Source: Beroe forskalii
Lineage: Eukaryota; Ctenophora; Nuda; Beroida; Beroidae
NCBI GenBank assembly: GCA_011033025.1
Contig: WFMF01000045.1
Span: 558,001-622,000, forward strand
DNA: 64,000 nucleotides
Direction of reading: 5' to 3'
Both the position numbers and the translations under genes were made by a program. The notes beneath the pieces are model-generated. The model worked only from the letters and a program-made list of their open reading frames with translations. It was not told the origin of the DNA and made no database searches. Of this stretch, positions 11,397-24,500 are shown piece after piece; the stretch's first letter is position 1, and every line of letters starts with the position of its first letter.

Positions 11397-12907
11397 GTGC
11401 TATCAGATCAAAAGAACAAATGTTGGGGGATTTTCAATGAAAGCCCAACTATTGAAAATCTCAATACAGCACTCATGAGACAGGGTAAAGTCGATGCAGT
11501 TGAATTGAAAGCTAAAGTTAAATATGAGAAACTTATAACAAATGATCTGAAGCACAATTCTAAGGCATTTTATTCTTATCTACGTTCAAGAAGAAATGTC
11601 AAGTCAATTGTAACAGCACTACTAAAAGCTGATGGATCAATGACATCAAATGACAAAGAAACTGCTGAATGTTTGCAGATGGTTTTAGTTCTGTTTTCAC
11701 AAATGAACCATATGGTCCATTGCCTCAAACTTGTTATAAGACAGTTGATAAGACCATTTCTGATGTTAACATTTCAGAAGAGGAGGTTTTAAATGAATTA
11801 AAGTCTTTAAACATATTCAAGAGCTCTGGTCTGACAACATACATCCTAAGTTGCTGAAAGCCCTTGCTGGAAACCCTGGTTTGTCAAGAGCCTTACATTG
11901 CTATATAACAATTGTATCAATGAACAGAAGGTTCCTCAGTTATGGAAAGTTGCTAACATCATCAGTCTACACAAGAAAGATGCCAAGACAGATCCTCTCA
12001 ACTACAGACCTGTATCCTTGACGTGCATCCTATGTAAAGTTTATGAGAAATTTATTAGAAACCATGTCTTAGAATTTGTCAAGGATGATATTAGTGAACA
12101 CCAACATGGTTTTGTTGAAAACAAATCCTGTTTATCAAATTTATTAGAGACTGTTGATGCCATAATTGATCTTCTAGACTCAGGATATCCTGTTGATTTG
12201 TTTTACTTTGATTTTTGCAAAGCTTTTGACACAGTCCCTCATCACAGGCTTCTCACTAAGTTGGAAAATTATGGCATCAAAGGCTCAACACTATCTATTT
12301 TAAGGGACTTCCTAAGTGAACGAACGTACTTGTGTTAGGGGGAAACTATTCATCTTTTAGAAAAGTACTATCTGGAGTGCCTCAGGGCTCAGTCTTGGGT
12401 CCCTTGTTATTTATTCTATATATTAATGATCTTCCTGACATTATCAATAATCTAACAAAGTTATTTGCTGATGACTTGAAGTTAATTGTAAATGCAAGCA
12501 GTGATAACCAAGAAACTGTTGACATTGATCTTAAATCACTTGAAAACTGGGAATCTTTGTGGCTTCTTAAGTTTAATACTAAGAAATGCAAAGTCATGCA
12601 TTTTGATTATAATAATAATCCCTTGAATGAATATAGAATAGATGAAGTTGTTTTAGATAGTGTGCAATCTGAGAAAGATCTTGGAATTGTTGTGAATAAT
12701 CAATTAAAATGGAAAGACAACATTAACTCTTGTATTAAAGATGCTAATAAAATGATTGCTTGGGTAACTAGAAACATGCTTACTCGTGATCCAGCTATTT
12801 TAAATCGTATCTATAAAACAATGATAAGACCAAAAGTTAGAGTATTGTGTTCAAATTTGGAACACAAGTATTTGCCATGGAAACTGGTCAACTATTTTGG
12901 AGCTTGA
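11397..12907 (+). pseudogene. LINE ORF2 reverse transcriptase remnant
   Basis: Three long frames (11397-11792, 11898-12338, 12332-12907) cover the reverse transcriptase. Recognisable blocks are KDAKTDPLNYRPVSL, the motif A region YFDFCKAFDTVPHH (about 12200-12243), motif B SGVPQGSVLGPLLF (about 12370-12413) and the catalytic motif C LFADDLKL (about 12460-12483). Motif C is FADD rather than the more usual YADD, a variant known in other non-LTR elements. Frameshifts at about 11670-11690 and 11825-11900 and a frame change at 12332-12338 break the gene. Confidence 0.92.
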
Positions 12908-13444
12908 ATCTGTACAGCGTAGATTTACAAGATTAGTTGATGATATTGGACTTTACCATATAGTGAGCGTTTGAAGAAGCTTAATCTTACAACATTAGGT
13001 GAAAGGAGATTAAGAGGTGACCTTATTGAAACATATAAAATATTAAATGATAAAGTTCAATATGGTGGAAATATATTTAGACTTGGTAGGTCAGGAAAGA
13101 ACATTTTACATAAAAGTGTTAAATCTAGTGTTTCTGATATTTGCAAATTAAGAGCTCATTTTCTGCCTGAAAGGGTTCGTAATTACTGGAATAAGCTACC
13201 AAACTATGTTAAGTCTTCAAATGATGTGAATGCATTTAAGAGTAATTTGAAGTTTTCAAGAATGAATGTTTACATGAAAATGCTGACAACTATTGGCAAA
13301 GTTTCAAATCTTATATTAGACAAGATTGAAGGAGTTGGTTATCTAGAAAATAAATCAAAAAGTTTAATAATTTTTGATGGAAAACAAATATATTGCAAAG
13401 AGAAAGGTATTAACACCTATGTCAGACCAAGTACTATTGCATAG
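12908..13444 (+). pseudogene. LINE ORF2 C-terminal region
   Basis: After a one-base shift, 12910-12970 reads ESVQRRFTRLVDDIGL then PYSERLKKL, and 12971-13444 continues LNLTTLGERRLRGDLIETYK and FLPERVRNYWNKLP. This RRFTRL, YxxRLKxL, RRxRGDLI order is the conserved tail of CR1-type ORF2 proteins. The frame ends at a TAG at 13442-13444, which may be the original stop codon. Confidence 0.85.
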
Positions 13445-13950
13445 TTAGCAGGTGCCTTTATAATTGTTTATTGACAGTAGTTTTTTGTAGGTATTTATGT
13501 TAAAATCAGTTTTGTTATTTTTCACTGGTTTTGCTTATTAGCATTTTGGATTCTAACTATGGCTTAATTATTTATTTCAGTCAATTATTTATTATTATAC
13601 CACTTTTTAATTCAAGCAGGGTCAATTAACTTATTATGTTCATCTTTCTTTCTATTTTCACAATTCTGACTTTAGACTGGGGGTACCTTGTGAAGGTATG
13701 AAATAATAGTGAAGTATTAGATTGTGGAATTTTTATTCTATTTTGGACACCTTGGATATAAGGTGTGGAAACGAATGATGAAGTTTATTAGCTTATTTTA
13801 ATAGAGTTAATCGAGTTACTTTATAGTAAAATCATTATATTATATTATTATTAAATGACATAAATATCTTTGATATTCCCAGCTTTTGAAGTTCCAATTT
13901 GTGAAATAATTAATATGTGTTGTGTTGATATAAAATCATGTTAAATTATC
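13445..13950 (+). other. Presumed LINE 3' UTR and flank
   Basis: AT-rich, non-coding. Its first part is probably the 3' UTR of the CR1-like copy. I could not locate a clear 3' repeat tail or target-site duplication, so the element end is uncertain. Confidence 0.4.
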
Positions 13951-14036
13951 TTGTCAAATGTTGTCTTCGACCTCGCCCCCTTGCCTTTGTCTTACAAGAT
14001 CAGATTCCGGCCTGATATTGGTTTTGTTGCACCACT

Positions 14037-14951
14037 ATGGATGAAGCAGTACATGTTATGGCCATGTGGGATGAGTGGATGAATAGTAAACTGAAGCAAT
14101 GGCATTGTTCAAGTGCAAAAGAATTAACTGTTGCAAAATGTCAAGTGTTTGAAAATTGAAAAGAATGAACTTGCATCAATGCTTTGCCTAGCATTTGACC
14201 ACGTAGCTGAATTGCACAGTGTTATCCGACATGTTAAAATGGAGTGGTGGAGGAGTGTACTGATGTGAATAAGAATCCGGAATCACAGACATCTGTTTGC
14301 ATCAATCAAATCAGGGAGGAGATGGTTGTGTTGCAGCAAAGGCTTATTGATTCACAGGAGAATGTGGTGCAGCTTCAGCAGTAGTTGCTGGAATTGAAAG
14401 AGGAGCAGCTAGGCACTGTGAAATCTGCAGTGAAGACATCAGTTCAGGAAACAGTGAAGGAGGAATTTAAGTCATATAGTTTAGCAGTAATTTCAGGGCA
14501 GACAGGTCAAGCAAATGTGACAGCTGCTAACATTGCATCTGTTGTCAAGAAAGTTGTGGAAGAAGAAGACTGAAGTCGTAATATCATGGTATTTGGGCTT
14601 AGAGGGGATGACTGCAAGGAGCTTAGTGAGAAGCTTAGGGACATCATGGATTTGATTGGGGAAAAGCCCCAGTTGGAAGTTTGTCAAATAGGGAAGGCTT
14701 CAGACAAAAGACCACGGTCTGTGAAAGTGACTTTGTCTAACTCATCAGTTGTGTCTCAGATCCTGTCCAAGGCTCACAAACTCAGAGACAGTGACAAGTA
14801 CAGCATAGTGTTTTTGGCCCAAGATAGATCATTTGAACTGAGAGCACAACACCGGATTCTGGTTCAAGAATTAAAGAAGAGAAGGTCTGAGGAACCAGAG
14901 GGAAGACACTTCATTCACAATGGTACTGTCCACAGTGTAATGAACACGTAA
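14037..14951 (+). pseudogene. LINE ORF1-like protein remnant (coiled coil plus RRM-like)
   Basis: The first piece (MDEAVHVMAMWDEWMNSK, about 14037) shifts frame around 14140. A glutamine/glutamate-rich, coiled-coil-like segment follows at about 14320-14573 and ends in a stop at 14571-14573. The next frame, 14574-14951, reads RNIMVFGLRGDD then KVTLSNSSVVSQILSKAHKL and FLAQDRSFELRAQHR, ending near RRHFIHNG-type sequence (here GRHFIHNGTVHSV). This is the widespread invertebrate LINE ORF1 RNA-binding region (RN-hydrophobic-GL, then DRSxExRAxHR). Stops and frameshifts make it a pseudogene. Confidence 0.75.
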
Positions 14952-15107
14952 TACAGTGAAATGAGACTGAAAGGGACATTTTGAATGTAGATTAAGTGTA
15001 CTAATAGTTTCAGGCAACAATTTTGAGTACCCTTGTTGGGGTACATATTAGTGATGAAATATGATGTAAAAAGGTTTTTGACCAGCTGTGTTGCCTCATG
15101 GCAAAAG

Positions 15108-15140
15108 TTTTCTATTCTATTTCTATTCTATTCTATTCAT
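15108..15140 (+). repeat. TTCTA pentamer tail
   Basis: Imperfect (TTCTA)n run (TTTTCTATTCTATTTC, then further TATTC units) at the end of the ORF1-only element. Short tandem 3' tails are typical of CR1-like and related LINEs. Confidence 0.75.
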
Positions 15141-15326
15141 TCTTTAATAATAATTCCTGTTTTAATTTTTATTGCATGAGAATATTTATTTCTATAGCAA
15201 TCAGCATCAAAACCCTGCTCTCCATTCTAGAATAGATATGAAAGGAAAGTTTTACATTTGCAATTTTAAACTGTATGAAAAAAGATAGCTCACATATCTG
15301 GACTCATGTGAAATTGGAGTGCATTC

Positions 15327-15527
15327 ATGCAAGATGAGGTTGGAGCTAGATCATCCCAGGAGCTACAATCAGTTGTAAAACGCTCACTGCATGCTAGGAA
15401 ATGGGCTACCATTGCTCAGAGGAGTACTCTGTCTAACACATCTGGTGGTTTGTCAGTAGGTGAAGCAGATTCTTTATCTGCTGAGAATTGGAGAATATCA
15501 CCACTTCCAGAGGAAAATGACATACAG
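15327..15527 (+). CDS. INPP5E: INPP5E exon 1 (putative first coding exon)
   Basis: ATG at 15327 opens a frame of 67 codons rich in Ser, Arg and Gln (MQDEVGARSSQ). The donor chosen after CATACAG is GTCTTT, a weak site, and phase is 0 as needed by the next exon. No upstream exon is recognised, and the true start could lie elsewhere. The ORF1-only retroelement ends 180 bp upstream. Confidence 0.5.
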
Positions 15528-18500
15528 GTCTTTATTATTGGACTATATTTAGTATCATTGTGTGAATTTAGTTATGAACTTATAATGATCCAAGTCACAG
15601 AAGACTTTATCCTTTAAAGCCTTAATTTTCTTCACATATATCAAAATATTTTATATCAAACTCAGGAACCAAAGAAAAATGATGTTGTTCCAGACAGTAC
15701 TGATGCCAGTGACTATGAGCTATCATCAAGATCCAAGCGAAAGCTGAGTAGGGCACCAGGAGCTTTGGAGGAAGGTACTAAAGCTGCCACTGAAATTATC
15801 ACAAGCCTGACTGGGCTTGAATTCCATCAAGATGAGGATAACTTCGTTTATAGCAGTGGCTCAAATCAGGACAAGGTAATTAAGGAAGCAATTGACAGTT
15901 TTCAGAGCAATGAGAATATGAGATATTTTAACTGATGGTTCCATGTACTGTAGATATGATGAGTTGAAGTTTGGACTTTTGAAGCCAAGTATAATAAGAT
16001 GATATAGGGTCTTAGAATTATGATGAAATATAGAATTTGCCATCAAAATTGTCTAAAATGTATGGATTAAGATGCTGTTGTTTATTAATACTGCCAATAT
16101 CAGTAATTAGCATTCCTCATTTTTCTCTTTTATTCCTATCACAACCCCAGGTCAAAGTTACTTCACCAAAGTCAGATGTCATTGTGCATGATTTTCAAAG
16201 AAGGCATTCTCATGGCAGAATTTATGGCCCAAATGGTGAAAGAGTAGCCCTCCAGAAAGGGACTGCTCAAACAGTTGCAAATGATGGACTGCGTTGCATC
16301 CTTGATGTTAACCCTGGTGATGAAGAACTCATAGACTTCATTGACAGAGTTGTTGATAGTGGAACCATTTCAAATGAAGATTCATTCAGGTAAGGATTTA
16401 ACTATAGAGTTTCCCTTTTTAAACTATAGCAACATCATTGAAGCATTTTGTTTGCATACAGCATAGTCGTAAGTTCTGGCTTATCGACTTAACTGTTGCA
16501 ATATCACAGAGACCAAATCAATGGAGTTGGAGATGCACTTTCTCCTGCTAATGGAAAGTCAGAGGCTCAGTACAGGAGGGAAGCATTCCTTGTGCCTCAA
16601 CATGAAGCTGATTCTATCTCTTCACATAGCCCAGTTTCAGAACGCCATTTTAGTTCTTTTGAAAAGCCTATACTGTCCTCAACTATGGTGAGTGAAGACT
16701 ATGTGAATTAGTTCTTGAGTGGGAAACATAATTTTTAAATGATGGGTATTTACTCATAATACATATTTTCATTGAGGTAATTTGCAAATTATCCCTACCT
16801 TCTTGAGGGGTGGTTCCTGGTTAAGTTATATTCATCCACTCAACAATTTAGCAATACAGCAATCACCCTTTTCATTTCAGAGCAGGCCTGATAGTAAAAG
16901 GTTTGATGATGAGCAGTTGAGTATCGACAGCTCTGAAAGCAGCCCCAGTAGTCCAAGTCCACCCGTTCCAAGACACCTTTCATTTAACAGTGCTGATTTA
17001 CCACTCAACGGAAATAGAGTAAGTTCCTTAGTAGGTACTGGAAGTTAAATGAGGAGAAAAAGTAAGCACTCAGGCCGTAAAATATATGCTAAATTAATAT
17101 GGTGCAATTTAAAGAAATGGTTGAATATAGAATCAAGCAAATGGGCTGTGAAAACTGCTTAATATGAAGTTGGTTATATAAAATACTGTGCTTTCTAAAT
17201 TTTCGAAGTTCTTGACTTCCTGTGCTTAGGAAGTAAGCTTCTGGGGTTAAAACTATTCAGTCATTATTTTGCGATATTATAACTACTTAGAGAACATACT
17301 CAGAGAGTATAGCGTAGTATTTTAGTGAGTTGCCTTGTTCAAGAGTTTGCCATTGTTATCTTGAAGCAATTATGAGTGATTTAGGGTGCATTTGAGCATT
17401 AAAAGAGCGTAACAAGTCGTGCACATTAACAGTGTTGTCCTCTAAAAACAGTTTCTGTCACATGTTTTTCAGCTCCCTTGTTGTCTTATCGAACCGATAG
17501 AATAAGGAATAATCTATGTTGCGATATTGTGATTGTCACATCGCTGCAGTGACTCAGATTAACTTTCCAATGCTGTTTATCATATATTTAATTTAATTTT
17601 CAGCAACTTCCATTGCTGGTGCCACTGATTATATATATTAGATCCTCTCCTTATATAAGCAAAACTAATAAAGTGGCGTGGGCTCCATAATATAGTTCAA
17701 ATATATATTGACGCCTACCCACGGCGCGTCACACTCAATTTAAGTGTTACGATTTCAAACGAAAATGTAGTAGCCGAGGTTCTAATATTCAAGAGAATTA
17801 TGCCAAATTTGTACAATCCCTTTATATAATTATCTTAGAAGTGATAGATTGAACTTCGTCTGTGACTCTGTGAGTAGGGGAAATGATTGAGCCATTATAT
17901 TCATGAAACACCAGTTACGTTCGGTTGTCGCTCTGCCTCAGTTCAATTGCTTTTCATATATGTTATGAATGTGGTTTTGTAGTTGACTCTTATATATAGA
18001 TTCCTGAGTTACGTCCAGACGTGGTTACTTAGCAATCGATCACAGCCAGAAGGAATTTCTCTCAGTTATATGAGTTGTACCAAGAACAAGAGGATTATAA
18101 AGGTGAAGTATTTACTAAATGATTTTTAGAATGACGGTGCCCGGTAGTTGTTATTCAGTAATTCTGTGAGAAATGAAAAAATTTAACATTTGTTTTATTG
18201 TTTTAGAAAAAACATTGATGCTCAGGAGTGTATTTATGTAGTAAACCACCAAAACCGTTGGACGGTTGGTCTAGTAACCCCCCGCTGGTTTGGATGTGGT
18301 TAGTCCATTTTGGACCTTTTCAGGTTCCGTTGTCACATCCAAACCCGCGGGGGGTTACTAGACCAACCGTCCAACGGTTTTGGTGGTGATATCTTGACAG
18401 ATTTATGTTTGAAACCATGTAACTTGCCCTCACGTAGTCCAAACCCACGTTACTTGCCCACACGAAAGTCTAACCCACGTAACTCACCCTTACGAAGCCC

Positions 18501-21500
18501 AAAACTACGTTATTCTAACTTGGAATTACTAGAATTGATATATTTCATAATTTCTACAAATCGTCCACGTGAACTCGCGTGCTGAAATATAGTAGCCAGT
18601 TCTAATTTCACGTGCAACAGTCGTATTTAAACTCATTTCAACGTAATCAACTCGAAAATCCCGTGTAAATATCAATTTCTTCAAATCCCCTAATTTCTAC
18701 AAAACGTCCGCGTGAACTCACGTGCTTCACTAGTCCATCGTATATTTCCCCGTTATTCGGACCCCCGTTATTTGGACCCACGTTATTTGGACTGCCATTA
18801 TTCGGACCCCCGTTATTCGGACCCCCGTTATTCGGACTCCAGTTATTCGGACTCCCGTTATTCGGACCCCCGTTATTCGGACCCCCGTTATTCGGACCCC
18901 CGTTATTCGGACCCCCGTTATTCGGACCCCGTTATTCGGACCCCCGTTATTCGGAACCCCGTTATTCGGACCCCCGTTATTCGGACCCCCGTTATTCGGA
19001 CCCCTAAATCCTATAATTTGGAAATTGATTTTTCACCGTACCTTAGAAAACCGCGTATATCTCGATGAAAAAACGAGATAGCCAAATGATCCATATGATT
19101 TTCTGAAAGCTCATTAAATTTCCAACTAACGATTTTTCAACATTTTTGAGCTATCTCCATTCCTTCTTGGTGAAAAATGCGCTCGAAAACGACCTATTTT
19201 TGCTAAAAAAGCAAGAAAATTTCGCTAAGTTGATGACGTCATAGTGACGTGAAAATGACGTCACCAGAACTTCTCTTATAGCCTATAACATTTTCCCATC
19301 TTAGATAAACAAAACATGACCTCGATCATGGCTCTACCATTTCCCGTTCTTGAGATCTCATCGTTTCAAATTAGCTCCCAATTATCATGATACATCTTAT
19401 ATATTATAACCACCAAAACCGTTGGACGGTTGGTCTAGTAACCCCCCGCTGGTTTGGATGTGATCAGCCCAATTTGTCTCTTTTCAAGTTCCGTCGTCAC
19501 ATCCAAACCCGCGGGGGTTACTAGACCAACCGTCCAACGGTTTTGGTGGTGATATCTTGACAGATGTATGAAGTTTGAACCCATGTAACTTGCCCTAAGG
19601 CAGTTTGGACCTACGTTACTTGCCCTCACGTAGTCTGAACCCACGTAACTAGCTCACGCAAGTCTAACCCAAGCAACCTCCCCTTTTGTAGTCCAAAACT
19701 ACGTTATTCTAACTTGGAATTACTAGAATTGATATATTTCTTAATTTCTACAAATCGTCCACGTGAACTCACGTGCTAAAATATAGCAACCAGATCTAAT
19801 TTCACGTGCATTAGTCGTATCTGAACTCATTTCAACGTAACCAAGTCGAAAATCCCGTGTAAATATCAATTTCTTCAAATCCCTAATTTCTACAAAACGT
19901 CCGTGTGTACTCACGTGCTAAAATATGGCAACCAGATCTAATTTCATGTGCATTAGTCGTATTTAAACTCATTTCAACATAATCAAGTCGAAAATCCCGT
20001 GTAAATATCAATTTCTTCAAAGCCCCTAATTTCTACAAAACGTCCGCGTGAACTCACGTGCTTCACTAGTCCATCGTATATTTCCCCGTTATTCGGACCC
20101 CCGTTATTCGGACCCCCGTTATTCGGACCCCCGATATTCGGACCCCCGTTATTCGGACCCCTGTTAATCGGACCCCCGTTACTCGGACCCCGTTATTCGG
20201 ACCCCGTTATTTGGACCCCGATATTCGGACCCCGTTATTCGGACCCCATTATTCGGACCCCGTTATTCGTACCCCCGTTATTCTGACCCACATAAGCTAT
20301 GAGTTGGAGATGTAAAAGTAGTGCAAAATAGCCTTCTATCACAAAATACGCTATTTTAGTGGTTTTACACGATTTTGATGACGTCATCACAGCACCCAAA
20401 TAGGCTCAAACCAACTTCCCATATAGCCTATAAGACAATTCCGCCTTAGTACAACATACTTTGACCGGTCTCATCTCAAGATAAGCTGCAGTTCTTGACA
20501 TATCACTCGTTTAAGTTTTTCTCCTAAAATTTTGAAATTGATTTTCACCGTACCTTAGAAAATCGCGTATATCTCGATGAAAAATCGAGATAGCCCAATG
20601 ATCCGTATGATTTTCTGAAAGCTCTTTAAATTTCCAACTAACGATTTTTCAACATTTTGAGCTATCTCCATTTCCTTCTTGGTGAAAAATGCGCATAAAG
20701 ATGGCCTATTCTCGCTAAAAAAGCAATAAAATTTCGCTAAGTTGATGGCGTCATAGTGACGTGAAAATGACGTCACCAGAACTTCTCTTATAGCCTATAA
20801 CATTTTCCCATCTTAGATCAACAAAACCTGACCTCGATCATGGCTCTACCATATCCCGTTCTTGAGATCTCGGCTTTATAACTTTGCTCCTAATTATCAT
20901 GATCTATCTTATATCTTATCACCACCAAAACCGTTGGACGGTTGGTCTAGTAACCCCCCGCTGGTTTGGATGTGATCAGCCCATTTTGTCTCTTTTCAGG
21001 TTCCGTTGTCACATCCAAACCCGCGGGGGGTTACTAGACCAACCGTCCAACGGTTTTGGTGGTGATATCTTGACAGATGTATGTTTGAACCCATGTTACT
21101 TGCCCAAAGGCAGTTTGGACCCACGTAACTTGCCCTCACGTAGTCCGAACCCACGTTATAAGCCCACACGAAAGTCTAACCCACGTAACTCACCCTTACG
21201 AAGCCCAAAACTACGTTATTCTAACTTGGAATTACTAGAATTGATATATTTCTTAATTTCTACAAATCGTCCACGTGAACTCACGTGCTAAAATATAGCA
21301 ACCAGATCTAATTTCACGTGCATTAGTCGTATTTGAACTCATTTCAATGTAACCAAGTCGAAAATCCCGTGTAAATATCAATTTCTTCAAATCCCCTAAT
21401 TTCTACAAAACGTCCGTGTGCACTCACGTGCTGAATTATAGCAACCAGATCTAATTTCACATGAAATAGTCGTATTTAAACTAATTTCAACGTAATCTAG

Positions 21501-24500
21501 TCGAAAATCCCGTGTAAATATCAATTTCTTCAAATCCCCTAATTTCTACAAACCGTCCGCGTGAACTCACGTGCTTCACTTTTCCATCGTATATTTCCAT
21601 CCCTAGTCACTGCAAGGCATGGAGAAACCATTATCAGTTCACTATCGTATCACAGAACTGGACTACAGTACAATTTTTCGTCATAAACGCAATTTCAACC
21701 ATTTTGCATCTCAATTTTTAGAGGCTTCACATGACGACATTTTTCGACCGATCACCTTGAAACTATTTTTATAGCTAAATCTCGAGGTGAAAAAGCAAAA
21801 TATCGACGTAAAACATTATCCGATCAAAACTCTCTGGGTAAGAGATGTTCAAAGTAGTGCAAAATAGCGTTTTATCGCAAAATACGTTATTTTAGTGGTT
21901 TTACGCGATTTTGATGACGTCATCACAGCACCAAAATAGGCTCAAACCAATTTCCCATATAGCCTATTAAGCAATTCCGCCTTAGTAGAACATACTTTGA
22001 CCGGTCTCATCTCAAGATACTTGGTACATCTCACTCGTTTCAGTTTTGACCTATAATTTGGAAATCGATTTTTCACCGTACCTTAGAAAATCGCAAATAT
22101 CTCGATGAAAAATAGAGATAGCCCGATGATCCGTATGATTTTCTGAAAGCTCTTTAAATTTCCAACTAACGATTTTCCAACATTTTTGAGCTATCTCCAT
22201 TCCTTCTTGGTGAAAAATGCGCACAAAGATGACCTAAAAAAGAAATAAAATTTCGCTAAGTTGATGACGTCATAGTGACGTGATAATGACGTCACCAGAA
22301 CTTCTCTTATAGCCTATAACATTTTCCTATCTTAGATCAACAAAACCTGACCTCGATCATGGCTCTACCATTTCCCGTTCTTGATATCTCGGCTTTCCAA
22401 GTTTGCTCCCAATTATCATGATATATATTATATATTATATATTATATATTATATCTATCACCCTGTGACACTCAAATCTCTAACTTATACCCCTGGCCAG
22501 TTTTCTTTTTACCGCGGGGGGTTACCGCCCTGGCCAGGGCGGGAATTATTATATCACCCTGTGACACTCAAATCTCTAACTTATACCCCTGGCCAGTTTT
22601 CTTTTTACCGCGGGGGGTTACCGCCCTGGCCAGGGCGGGAATAGTATTATTATATCACCCTGTGACACTCAAATCTCTAACTTATACCCCTGGCCAGTTT
22701 TCTTTTTACCGCGGGGGGTTACCGCCCTGGCCAGGGCGGGAATTGTAGTTCCTTTTTTTCAAATCAAGGTTCAGGAAACCTTAAAGGCTTCTGCATTTAT
22801 TATTTAGCAATACCGCCACTAAGCCCAACAAGATCATAATATGAAATGTAATTATCTGCCAATGACAGTCTTAAGTCTTAATTGTACGATTATTGTCATG
22901 GCAGTTAATCATCATCCCGGTTTCCATTCTATATGGACGGATATAAGGCAATTTATGTTATTCGGTTTCCATAGGAAATATAGAGCAAGTTATTTTCATG
23001 ACCTTCATGATTGCGCCGGATGCTCACGACCTTGTACCAGACGTAGGTTGCACAATATTCATATGACTTGTAGGATGACAGAAGCGTCATTTTCATGTAA
23101 CAGAGTGCTAAAATCATGATCTCTCATCGCATGATGTTAGTTCATGAATAGGTTATGCAGGCATAATCTTAGCTTGACTTCATACTCGGCACTCGCGTTA
23201 TTATATTCAGGATGCGTGTTAGTTCAAATTGTGTACAAATTCGTTTGTCAAGCGCAATAGAATTCCTGATTAGTAGCTACTTCATCAAGACAATCATTTC
23301 TTTTCTTCGTTATTCATTTATGCGCCTATATCCGACCTCATTTCATTACTTCAACATATCAACTTACTACTCTTCTTCTAAATACCTGTACTCAAAAACG
23401 CATATTTCATGATATGGTGAATCGATCATGGAACTCTATAATAAATCATGAATATACATAATATGCTTCCCACGTTGTACAGATACGCACCACACGCATC
23501 CTCTAGGAGAGTGAAATCCACGTCATTATCATAGCTTAGAATAGAGATCTGATGAGATCACACCGCCTTTATTTATCTCAAGTTGATGATATATGGAGGC
23601 AGGCAGAGATCGTGCGATAATGAGTTGGATAACTGATGGAGGGGGTTGTTATTGGCATGTCATTGAGCTGTCTTCTACCGTCTCGACACTCATTTAGTGA
23701 TCCGCCTGATAAGTCTAGTGTACACTTTGTGGGTGGTTTATAGAGTGTGTATTATTAGTGTTTAAGTTTTGTGTTTGATTTATTCTTTAGGAATTTTTTT
23801 TGCGTAAATGATGCTTGAAACATTTGGACCGGTATGCCACGTCAAATCGAATGAGAAAGCACCAATATCGAATTTGTGGGTGGTTAACAGAGTGTGTATT
23901 ATTATTGCTGTATTTATATAGCGTTTGTTATAACGAATTTTATTGAAATCAATTGTCGATGATAAAGGTTTTGCGTCATTGATGCTTCAACAATTTGGGT
24001 TTTTGTCTCGCCAAATCTAGTTGAATCGTTGAGAATATCACTAATAACAGTATTTTGGTAATATGGGGGCAAAGGTGGAACAAATGGAATTAATCTACGA
24101 TATATCTTATAAACTTCTTCTCTCGATGGCCATTCTTATTGCACCTAAATTTCACAGAATCGCTTGGCTTGGTAAATACAAAGAATTATTCATAATGATA
24201 ATGCTGTATGGGGGCATTATAGGTGGTGTGTCTAATATTATGAACTGTGCTACTTTGTATTGTGACCTGCGTTTCGATTGACATAAAGCATACGGCTAAT
24301 ATTATTCCATACACTCTCTCCGGGTCGTCTGACCAAATCCGGCAAGATTTGCATCACTTTATGCATTAATCAATACTTCAGTGTCAATAGTATCTGTCAA
24401 TTTGATTATACGCTTCGAAGGGTAGCTATCATTCAAGCACTTTATGCTCATAAGTTTTATTTGGTCATAATTTTTATGTTCGAATAAAAATACCTACATC

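Larger units (their letters stand above)
9202..13700 (+). mobile_element. Degenerate CR1-like LINE retrotransposon
   Basis: One non-LTR element can be followed in order: ORF1 with a PHD-like zinc finger, an apurinic-type endonuclease, a reverse transcriptase and a CR1-type C-terminal region. No RNase H follows the reverse transcriptase, in keeping with the CR1 group. The reading frame is broken many times, so the copy is inactive. The right boundary is approximate: the last coding frame ends at 13444 and about 250-500 bp of AT-rich 3' sequence follows. No target-site duplication could be identified by eye. Confidence 0.88.
13950..15145 (+). mobile_element. ORF1-only LINE derivative with TTCTA tail
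   Basis: A second retroelement-like unit. A 5' non-coding stretch precedes an ATG at about 14037, followed by a decayed ORF1 to 14951, a short 3' region, and a (TTCTA)n-like tail at about 15108-15140. There is no endonuclease or reverse transcriptase between ORF1 and the tail. It is thus either an internally deleted copy or a non-autonomous ORF1-only family. The tail shows the 3' end is probably genuine. Confidence 0.65.
18245..22455. repeat. Three tandem composite units (1.2-1.5 kb) headed by hairpins
   Basis: Units run 18245-19408, 19409-20920 and 20921 to about 22455. Each starts with a 141-143-bp hairpin. It continues with short CACGT-containing repeats, a ~145-bp subrepeat present two or three times (CGTCC-CGTG-ACTCACGTGC core), a 15-bp array in units 1 and 2, and a common right part that includes CACCGTACCTTAGAAAA, TGACGTCA octamers and a closing ATTATCATGAT. 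Unit 1 lacks a ~230-bp block present in units 2 (20291-20520) and 3 (21830-22050). No transposase frame is present. All lie in intron 5 of the INPP5E-like gene. The family is not one I recognise. Confidence 0.9.

Noticed and set aside
18712-19068. Open frame encoding a Tyr-Ser-Asp-Pro-Arg repeat protein
   Set aside because: Produced by a 15-bp intronic minisatellite; the second array has 14-bp units that break the frame.
22381-22644. Open frame with a repeated protein segment
   Set aside because: It is the translation of the ~100-bp tandem repeat and runs out of it by chance.
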